64,000 nt of DNA from CAMAVH01 sp036500145 (GTDB lineage: Bacteria > Pseudomonadota > Alphaproteobacteria > SMXQ01), in assembly GCA_036500145.1 (NCBI GenBank), contig DASYCO010000066.1:1-64000 (forward strand), given 5' to 3'. The first letter of the stretch is position 1. Every line of letters starts with the position of its first letter. The translations under genes and the position numbers were made by a program. The notes beneath the pieces are model-generated. The model ran no database searches. It saw nothing but the letters and a program-made list of their open reading frames with translations, and was not told where the DNA came from. Positions 57,944 through 64,000 of this stretch are shown here, piece by piece.

Positions 57944-58663
57944 TCAGGGCGATGTCAGGCTGTTCGCGGTCCGCTGCAGCCAGCTGGGCAGGTCGTCGGT
58001 GACGTAATGCACCGGTCCCGCCGCCGAAGGCTCCGGCACCGGGGTGGCGGGGTTCTCCAGCGGCGTCACCAGCACGGTCTTCATGCCGAGCGCCGCAGCC
58101 GGCGGCAGGTTGACCAGGGTGTCCTCGAACAGAACGGCCTGCGTCGGCGTCACCGCATGGGCCGCCAGCATCCGCTGGTAGCTCGCCGGGTCGGGCTTGC
58201 AGATGAACTCGGCGGCGGCGATGTCGAAGATGTCGGCGAAGTGATGCGTGATGCCGAGCCGCGCCAGCACCGATTCGGCGTGGCGCAGCGAGCCGTTGGT
58301 GAAGACCAGCTTGCGGCCGGGCAACTGGGCGAGCGCCGCGTCGAGCGCCGGCGCCGGCGGGATCACCGTCAGGTCGAGGTCGTGGACATAGGCGAGGTAG
58401 TCGTGCGGGTCGACTTCCGGATGGTGGAGCATCAGCCCGCGCAGCGTCGTGCCGTAGGCGTAGAAGTAGCGCTTCTGCATCTCGCGGGCGCCGGCGGCGT
58501 CGAGGCCGAAGCGTTCGGACAGGAAGGCGCCCATCAGCCTGTCGACCTGGTCGAACAGGCGGCTCGAACGCGGATAGAGGGTGTTGTCCAGGTCGAAGAC
58601 CCAGTCGGTCACGTGCGCCAGGCCATCCGGGGCCGACGAGTCTTTATTAACCCATTGATTCAT
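57944..58663 (-). CDS. HAD-type pyrimidine 5'-nucleotidase
   Basis: The 239-residue protein has the HAD core: WVFDLDNTLYPRSSRLFDQV (nucleophile and acid/base Asp), the Thr in LVFTNGSLRHAESVLARLG, a Lys in ICKPDPASYQRML and the acidic FEDTLVNL. It matches the SDT1/PHM8 group that dephosphorylates UMP and CMP. It lies upstream of dapD on the same strand, with about 160 bases between, an arrangement often seen in alphaproteobacteria. Confidence 0.9.
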   Translation of the reverse strand: MNQWVNKDSSAPDGLAHVTDWVFDLDNTLYPRSSRLFDQVDRLMGAFLSERFGLDAAGAREMQKRYFYAYGTTLRGLMLHHPEVDPHDYLAYVHDLDLTVIPPAPALDAALAQLPGRKLVFTNGSLRHAESVLARLGITHHFADIFDIAAAEFICKPDPASYQRMLAAHAVTPTQAVLFEDTLVNLPPAAALGMKTVLVTPLENPATPVPEPSAAGPVHYVTDDLPSWLQRTANSLTSP

Positions 58664-58820
58664 CGTGCATTTTAAGGCGCGTTCCGCGCCATCCGTAACG
58701 CTTCGTTAATCACTGGCCCCTATCTTACGACAAGGACGTCACCGGTGGTCGCACGAAATCCGTGCGCCCCCGCCCAGGGACGCCTGACGCATACGTTCCG
58801 TCCAATCGTTCAGGCGCCTG

Positions 58821-60683
58821 ATGGACTCGAAGCCCACCCTACAGACAGCGATGCCGTCAAGCGTGGCGACGAGCGCGCCGCCAGCTGCGCCATCCGCGGC
58901 GTCGCCGGCGTCCGTCGCCGCGCTGCGCGCCGAGCGCGACCGCTTCGTCGCCCTGGCCTTCGCCGCCGCCGACCTGCTGATCGAACTGGATTCGGAGCAG
59001 CACGTCGTCTTCGCCGCCGGCGCCACGGCGGCCTTCGTCGGCCTCGGCCCCCAGGCCTTGGCGGGCAAGAGCTTCCTCGACCTCGTCTCGACCGCCGACC
59101 GCCCGATGATGCGCGAAGTGCTCGTGCAGGCCGGCAAGGGCCGGCGCATGCGCAACATCGTCGTACGGCTGCAGAACGTCGGCGACGAGGGCGCCGCGAC
59201 GCCGAGCGCGCCGCTGGCCCTGCTCGGCTACCGCCTGCCCGACATGGGCGGCCGCTATTTCCTCTCGCTGCGTGCCGGCGGCCACGAGCCGCGCCTGGGC
59301 GACGACGATCCTGTGCCGCAGGTGACGGGCGGCGACAGCGGCCTGTGCAATCCGCGCTCCTTCGCCGCCATCGCCGCCGAGCGCCTGGGCGCCGCGAACG
59401 CGACGCCGGTCGACGACGGCGGCCGGTCCTACAGCCTCACCCTGCTGCGCTTCCTCGGGCTCAACGAACTGCGTCGCCGCCTTGAGCGCGACGCGCGCGG
59501 CCAGCTGGTCGCGGCCATCGGCGGCGGCCTGCGCGCGCTAGCGGTCAACGGGGATCTCGCCGGCCAGTTCGACGGCGAAAGCTTCGGCGTCATCCACGCC
59601 AAGGACGCCGACCTCGCCGCCTTCGAGCGCAGCATCGTCGAGATGTCGCGCCAGTTCGATCCGCTCTACGTCGAAGCGCCGAAGCCGGCGCCGAAGAAGA
59701 AGGCGGCGCCCGCCGTCGGCGGCGTCTCCGTCGCGCGTGCCGTCGTCGAGATGGACGTCACCGACATGGGCCAGACCGAGCAGGTCAAGGCCCTGAGCTT
59801 CATCGTCAACCGCTTCACCGACGGCCGCGCCGAGGAATTCACCCTGACCAGCGCCAGCGCCGGCCTCAGCGCCATGATCGGCGAGACGGTGCACAAGCTC
59901 GGCGAGTTCCGCTCCGTCATTGCCGACGCCGACTTCGCCATGGCCTTCCAGCCCATCGTCGACCTGACGACGCGCGACATCCACCATTACGAAGTGCTGG
60001 CGCGCTTCCCGAGCTTCGGCGACCGCCTGACGCCCTACGAGGCGATCACCTTCGCCGAGCAGACCGGCCTGATCTGCGACTTCGACCTCGCCATGTGCGA
60101 CAAGGCGCTGCACTGGCTCGACGCCCGCCGCGCCGAAGGCAAGATCTATCACCTGGCCGTCAACATGTCGGGCAGCTCGATCGGCATGCCGAGCTTCGTC
60201 AAGGCGCTGCACAAGCTGCTGCAGCGCCATGACGCCGTGCGCAAGCAGGTGGCCTTCGAGATCACCGAATCGGCGCGCATCGCCAACCTGCGCGGCGTCA
60301 ACGCCGTCGTGCGCGGCCTGCGCGCCGAAGGGCACAAGGTCTGCCTCGACGACTTCGGCGCCGGCGCTTCGGCCTTCCACTACCTGCGCGCGCTCGACGT
60401 CGACGTGGTCAAGATCGACGGCGTCTACGTGCGTGACGCCTTCAAGAACAGCAAGGGCGCCGCCTTCCTCAAGGCGATGGCCGGCCTGTGCAACGACCTC
60501 GGCATCGCCACGGTGGCCGAGATGGTCGAGGACGAGAGCAACCTCGCCTTCCTGCGCCAGTGCGGCGTCGACTTCGGCCAGGGCTGGCTGTTCGGCAAGC
60601 CGTCGTTCGAGATCGGCGACTTCGCGAACCTGCGTGCGCAAGAGGCCGCGCCCCTGGCGCGCCGTGCGGGCAGCAAGCCGTGA
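58821..60683 (+). CDS. EAL-domain protein, probable c-di-GMP phosphodiesterase
   Basis: The 620-residue protein holds an N-terminal PAS-like domain (about 32-140), a middle region with a partial GGDEF-like fold that lacks GGDEF, a Lys/Pro linker (KPAPKKKAAP near 293), and a C-terminal EAL domain (about 365-605). Catalytic residues are all there: YEVLARF (EVL in place of EAL), the Asn in NMSGSSIG, ITESARI, DDFGAGAS, the Lys in KIDGVYV and the Glu in VAEMVEDE. An active phosphodiesterase is therefore likely. The stop overlaps the next start (GTGA). Confidence 0.9.
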   Translation: MDSKPTLQTAMPSSVATSAPPAAPSAASPASVAALRAERDRFVALAFAAADLLIELDSEQHVVFAAGATAAFVGLGPQALAGKSFLDLVSTADRPMMREVLVQAGKGRRMRNIVVRLQNVGDEGAATPSAPLALLGYRLPDMGGRYFLSLRAGGHEPRLGDDDPVPQVTGGDSGLCNPRSFAAIAAERLGAANATPVDDGGRSYSLTLLRFLGLNELRRRLERDARGQLVAAIGGGLRALAVNGDLAGQFDGESFGVIHAKDADLAAFERSIVEMSRQFDPLYVEAPKPAPKKKAAPAVGGVSVARAVVEMDVTDMGQTEQVKALSFIVNRFTDGRAEEFTLTSASAGLSAMIGETVHKLGEFRSVIADADFAMAFQPIVDLTTRDIHHYEVLARFPSFGDRLTPYEAITFAEQTGLICDFDLAMCDKALHWLDARRAEGKIYHLAVNMSGSSIGMPSFVKALHKLLQRHDAVRKQVAFEITESARIANLRGVNAVVRGLRAEGHKVCLDDFGAGASAFHYLRALDVDVVKIDGVYVRDAFKNSKGAAFLKAMAGLCNDLGIATVAEMVEDESNLAFLRQCGVDFGQGWLFGKPSFEIGDFANLRAQEAAPLARRAGSKP

Positions 60684-62122
60684 TCCGCGCCTTCCGGCTG
60701 CTGCGCGAGACCGCGAAGGCCCCCGTTGCCGGCCCCGGCGCGCCGGCCGGCGGACGCCCCGAAGCGGCCCCCCAAACAGACGATTCGTTCGACCGCAGCC
60801 TGCAGGCCGCCCTCATCGAATCGCGCCAGCGCTACAAGGACCTCGTCGACATCGCGGGCGACTTCGCCTGGGAGACCGACGCCGCCGGCGTCTTCGTCTT
60901 CGTCTCGCCGCGCGGCGCGCTCGGCTATCGCGCCGCCGACCTGATCGGCCGGCGCGCTGCCGAGCTGCTTGAAGATGCGGAAGACGCAGCCGCCTTCGCG
61001 GCGCGCGAGCCGCTCGAAAACCTGCAGCTCTGGCTGCGCCGCGCCGACGGCGCGCCTGCCTGCCTGCGCCTCTCCGCCGTGCCGGTGGCCGATGCGGCGG
61101 GCCTCTGGAAAGGCGCCCGCGGCATCTGCCGCGACGTGACGGCAGCCCGCACCCGCGATGCCGCCCTGGCGCGCGCCGGCCTGCGCGAACGCCTGCTCGG
61201 CCATATCCTGCGCGCGGTGCGCGACACCGTCGAGCCGGCCGAAATGCTGGCCGCTGCTGCGACGGCGACGGGCCGCGCGCTGGGCGCCTCGACCTGCCTC
61301 GTTTTGCGCGCCGACGGCGCGGAGAGTTTCCGGCCCGCGGCGCGGTTCGGCGAAGATCAGGACGTTGCCGAGGAGAGGCTCGCCGAGGCCGCTGCCGCCG
61401 AAACGCCGCTGGCCGTCGGGCCCTGGCTCGTCGCCGCGACGCGCTACCACCATGGCGTCAACGGCATCGTCGCCCTGTGTGCAGTCGAAGGCCGCGCCTG
61501 GAGCGTCGACGACCGGGCGCTGCTCGGCGGCGTCGCCGACCATCTCGGCATCGCCATCGCGCAGATCGAGGACCATGAGCGCCTGCGCGAGCTGTCGCGC
61601 ACCGACGGCCTCACCGGGCTGCTCAACCGCCGCACCTTCTACGAGGAGGTCGAGCGGCGCTGGCGGCGCATCAGCCAAGGTGGCGCGGCCAATGCTTCTG
61701 GGGGCGCGCTGGTCTATTGCGACCTCGACAATTTCAAGCTGGTCAACGACCACGCCGGCCATGGCGCGGGCGACGATGCGCTCCGCCATGTCGCGCGCAT
61801 CCTGCGCGAGCTGACGCGCGGCCAGGACCTGCTGTCGCGCCTCGGCGGCGACGAATTCGCGCTCTGGCTCGAAGGGGCCGACCGCGCCGGAGCCGAAAGC
61901 AAGGCCGCCGCGATCCTGCAGGCGGTGCGCGCCTTGGCCCATCTGTCGGGCGATGCGGCGCGGCCCTTCGCCGTGTCCCTCGGCATCGCCCTGGCCGAGC
62001 CGGGCGGCGAGGAGACGCTGACCGCCTTCTTCGCCCGCGCCGACGGCGCCATGTATGCCGCCAAGCAGGCCGGCAAGGGCCAGGTGGCCTTCGCCCCGTT
62101 CGTTCCGGAGGCCGACGCGTGA
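60680..62122 (+). CDS. PAS-GAF-GGDEF diguanylate cyclase
   Basis: The 480-residue protein has a PAS domain (about 45-150, FAWETDAAGVFVFVSPRGAL), a GAF-like domain (about 170-305), and a GGDEF domain with intact RLGGDEFALWLEG. An RxxD allosteric inhibition site (RGQD) lies 5 residues before it. An active, product-inhibited cyclase is expected. It starts with GTG in a 4-base overlap with the EAL gene, so synthase and hydrolase are made together. Confidence 0.92.
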   Translation: MIRAFRLLRETAKAPVAGPGAPAGGRPEAAPQTDDSFDRSLQAALIESRQRYKDLVDIAGDFAWETDAAGVFVFVSPRGALGYRAADLIGRRAAELLEDAEDAAAFAAREPLENLQLWLRRADGAPACLRLSAVPVADAAGLWKGARGICRDVTAARTRDAALARAGLRERLLGHILRAVRDTVEPAEMLAAAATATGRALGASTCLVLRADGAESFRPAARFGEDQDVAEERLAEAAAAETPLAVGPWLVAATRYHHGVNGIVALCAVEGRAWSVDDRALLGGVADHLGIAIAQIEDHERLRELSRTDGLTGLLNRRTFYEEVERRWRRISQGGAANASGGALVYCDLDNFKLVNDHAGHGAGDDALRHVARILRELTRGQDLLSRLGGDEFALWLEGADRAGAESKAAAILQAVRALAHLSGDAARPFAVSLGIALAEPGGEETLTAFFARADGAMYAAKQAGKGQVAFAPFVPEADA

Positions 62123-63474
62123 TTTCCGTCGTCCGTCGCCTGCTCGGCCGTGCCGGCATCGGCGTCGCCATCGAATATGAAGACGCCCGCGACCTGGCGC
62201 GCCATCCCGACATGCAGGTGCGACGTCGCCTCGCCGGGCGCGCCGACGTGCGGCCGGAAATCCTCTATTACCTGGCGGGCGACAAGGCCGCCGAGGTGCG
62301 CCGCGCCATCGCCGCCAACGAGGCGACGCCGAGCCAGGCCGACCTCATTCTCGCGCGCGACCAGGACGAGGCGGTGCGCGCCGACCTCGCCGGCAAGATC
62401 GCGCGCATCGCGCCGCATCTCTCCGCCGCCGACCAGGGCAAGCTGCGCGACATCGCCCTCGAAGTGCTCGACATCCTCGCCCGCGACGAGACGGTGCGCG
62501 TTCGCCGCATCATCGCCGAGACCCTGAAGGACGTGGCGCAGGCGCCGGCCGACGTCATCCGCCGCCTGGCGCAGGACGCCGACGCCTCGGTCGCCGCCCC
62601 CGTGCTGCAATTCTCGCCGCTGCTCAGCGAGGACGACCTCGTCGCCATCATCGAGAGCGCGTCGGAGAACATGCAGGCGGCGGCCTCCGGCGGCTCGATC
62701 GCGGCCATCGCGCGGCGCGCCGGCCTGCCCTTGCGCGTCAGCGACGCGGTGTCGGCGAGCGAGAACGTCGAGGCGGTCGCCGCCCTGCTCGCCAACCCGA
62801 GCGCCCAGATCCGCGAGGAGACGCTCGACCTGCTCGCCGACAAGGCGCGCCCGGTGCCGCCCTGGCACGCGCCCTTCGTGCGCCGGCCGCACCTGCCGCG
62901 CAGCACCGCCTGCAAGCTCTCCGGCTTCGTCGCCGATTCGCTGCTGTCGGTGCTGATGAAGCGGCCCGACCTGGAGCCCGAGACCTTGAGCGAGGTCGCC
63001 AAGGTGGTGCGCAAGCGCATCGCCGCCGGCGAGACCCTGCTCGCCGTCGAGGACGCCGCGCGCGACGCCCAGGCGGCCGAAGATCCCGGCAACACGCGGC
63101 TCGACCGCGGCCTGCTGCGCGAAGGCGGGCCCAGGCTCGCCGAATATGTCCAGCGGCTCTACGCCAAGGGCGAACTGAACGAAGATTCGCTCGACGAGGC
63201 GCTGTCGCTCGGCAACAGCGAGTTCATGAGCCTGGCGCTGGCCTACAAGGCCGGCGTGGCGCCCACCGTGGTCGGCCGCATCGTCGCCGCCCATAGCGCC
63301 AAGGGCATGACGGCGCTCGCCTGGAAGGCGGGACTGACCATGCGCTTCGCCATCAAGATGCAGTCGCGCCTCGCCGGCGTCGCCCCCGGCGACGTCATCC
63401 CGGCGAAATACGGCACCGACTATCCGCTCACGCCCGACGAGATGACCTGGCTGCTGAGCTTCTTCAGCGAGTGA
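62119..63474 (+). CDS. DUF2336 domain-containing protein
   Basis: The 451-residue protein is made of HEAT-like helical repeats rich in Asp, Arg and Ala (RHPDMQVRRRLAGRADVRPE, then LYYLAGDKAAEVRRAIAANE) in a DUF2336 frame that extends to the C-terminus. DUF2336 proteins occur mainly in alphaproteobacteria and are of unknown biochemical function, some near signalling genes. It starts with GTG overlapping the cyclase stop, so it is the third member of this c-di-GMP operon and may be a scaffold or effector. Confidence 0.85.
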   Translation: MISVVRRLLGRAGIGVAIEYEDARDLARHPDMQVRRRLAGRADVRPEILYYLAGDKAAEVRRAIAANEATPSQADLILARDQDEAVRADLAGKIARIAPHLSAADQGKLRDIALEVLDILARDETVRVRRIIAETLKDVAQAPADVIRRLAQDADASVAAPVLQFSPLLSEDDLVAIIESASENMQAAASGGSIAAIARRAGLPLRVSDAVSASENVEAVAALLANPSAQIREETLDLLADKARPVPPWHAPFVRRPHLPRSTACKLSGFVADSLLSVLMKRPDLEPETLSEVAKVVRKRIAAGETLLAVEDAARDAQAAEDPGNTRLDRGLLREGGPRLAEYVQRLYAKGELNEDSLDEALSLGNSEFMSLALAYKAGVAPTVVGRIVAAHSAKGMTALAWKAGLTMRFAIKMQSRLAGVAPGDVIPAKYGTDYPLTPDEMTWLLSFFSE

Positions 63475-63495
63475 GACGCTTCGCGCAGGCCAGCA

Positions 63496-63978
63496 TCACT
63501 TGGGCGCGGCCTGCGATGGCCCGACGTATTTGACTCCGGTAGACGGGGCCAGCTCGGGAAAGAAGGCGTAAGTGACGGCGTCTCCGTCGACCTTCCAATT
63601 CTGCACCCTGACCTTCATCGCGTTGTTCGGGCCGATGTCCGTCTCGCCCTTTCCGTAGCGGTCGAGCAGCGATTTCAGCAGGGCCGCCGAATCGCCGCCG
63701 GGCTCCAGGTAAAGCTGCACCATCGACAGCCGCTGCGTGCCGGGCGCGAAGTAGAAATAGGCTTTGTAGCCGTAGCCGTCTTCCGCGTAGGGCACGAACA
63801 GCTGCGGCACATGCGCCGGCGTGGTCAGCTGCTTCAGCTGTTCGGGAGCGAGGCTTTGCGCGTCTGGGTAGAGCGCATGCACCTCGTCGACGCTCATGCT
63901 CCAGTGGGTGTTCTGCCAATCGGCTCTGGCGGCCGTCGAGGCGCAGCACAAAAGCAGCGCGAGAATGATTTTTCGCAT
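63496..63978 (-). CDS. exported protein of unknown function
   Basis: The 160-residue protein has a signal peptide (MRKIILALLLCCASTAARAD, cleavage after AARA) and a globular mature part with NTHWSMSVDEVHALYPDAQS, FYFAPGTQRLSMVQLYLEPG and ALLKSLLDRYGKG. This layout resembles small periplasmic proteins that test for a threshold in a beta-sheet fold, but no family was assigned. The ATG at 63978 is chosen because the leader GGGGGACTTC lies right before it, as in the Gln-rich array 55 kb away. Confidence 0.75.
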   Translation of the reverse strand: MRKIILALLLCCASTAARADWQNTHWSMSVDEVHALYPDAQSLAPEQLKQLTTPAHVPQLFVPYAEDGYGYKAYFYFAPGTQRLSMVQLYLEPGGDSAALLKSLLDRYGKGETDIGPNNAMKVRVQNWKVDGDAVTYAFFPELAPSTGVKYVGPSQAAPK

Positions 63979-63988
63979 GAAGTCCCCC
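63979..63988 (-). promoter_or_regulatory. GGGGGA leader motif of the terminal exported-protein gene
   Basis: GGGGGA (63988-63983) plus a 4-base spacer CTTC precede the ATG. It is the same Shine-Dalgarno variant as in the four Gln-rich genes. The upstream promoter is cut by the window edge. Confidence 0.4.
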
Positions 63989-64000
63989 AGCATTGAATCG

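Noticed and set aside
1..64000. CRISPR arrays, insertion sequences, prophage genes, tRNA and rRNA
   Set aside because: No regularly spaced repeats, transposase or integrase frames, or RNA gene signatures were seen apart from the SRP RNA and the riboswitch.

Overview
The window is GC-rich chromosomal DNA from an alphaproteobacterium, most likely of the Rhodospirillales or a close relative. The grounds are general: the order membrane cytochrome c552 / kdsB / pheA, a DUF2336 protein, sites matching the alphaproteobacterial EcfG stress promoter, a full yejABEF operon, an alphaproteobacterial-type mirrored intergenic repeat, and succinylase-type lysine genes (dapD, dapE) beside an HAD phosphatase. 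I assign no species. I saw no insertion sequence, prophage, CRISPR array, tRNA or rRNA.

Layout. 1-3700: the start of a TctA transporter permease, a small exported protein, a YkgJ-type Cys-cluster protein, and a leftward stress operon (DUF3309, a basic KGG-like protein, DUF421). 3764-4168: two back-to-back EcfG-type promoters, the right-hand one serving csbD. 4336-8637: four consecutive genes for exported, cysteine-free, Gln-rich coiled-coil proteins of unknown function. They share a GGGGGA leader, and the last three are each closed by a strong hairpin terminator. 8761-16935: a Y-family polymerase, metE with divergent metR, and a cobalamin riboswitch in front of class I ribonucleotide reductase genes nrdA-nrdB. 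17229-25617: sugar and envelope genes. These are rmlB, rmlA, an epimerase-like protein and a sugar aminotransferase rightward; a small flippase, a GT2 transferase and a methyltransferase leftward; then a large membrane protein of GT-C type. 25658-31732: PPK2 kinase, TAXI binding protein, glutathione S-transferase, leucyl aminopeptidase, an exported protein and GhrA. 31756-37713: the YejABEF peptide importer, whose binding protein carries a C-terminal membrane anchor. 37825-42867: hisN, a membrane cytochrome c, kdsB, pheA, nudC and a glutamine amidotransferase. 43018-46042: SRP RNA, dnaX, the YbaB gene and recR. 46190-50468: divergent biotin genes bioF-bioD and bioB-bioA. 50499-54363: rmuC, then def-fmt-truA. 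54364-58663: an AT-rich regulatory island with an unknown gene, a YIP1-like membrane protein, dapD-dapE and a pyrimidine 5'-nucleotidase. 58821-63474: a tightly overlapped EAL / GGDEF / DUF2336 operon. The window ends with an exported protein whose leader resembles those of the Gln-rich genes.

How the genes connect. Vitamin B12 supply links two regions: the B12-independent methionine synthase MetE lies close to a B12-riboswitch-controlled, B12-independent ribonucleotide reductase. The rml genes without rmlC or rmlD, plus a sugar aminotransferase, point to a dTDP-amino- or deoxy-sugar rather than rhamnose. The flippase, GT2 and GT-C-like genes next door resemble a three-part lipid-linked glycosylation system.

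The most unusual signals are the Gln-rich cassette array and three gene boundaries where the last codons and stop of a gene are repeated downstream with mostly synonymous changes (21377-21467, 27672-27746, 53586-53634).
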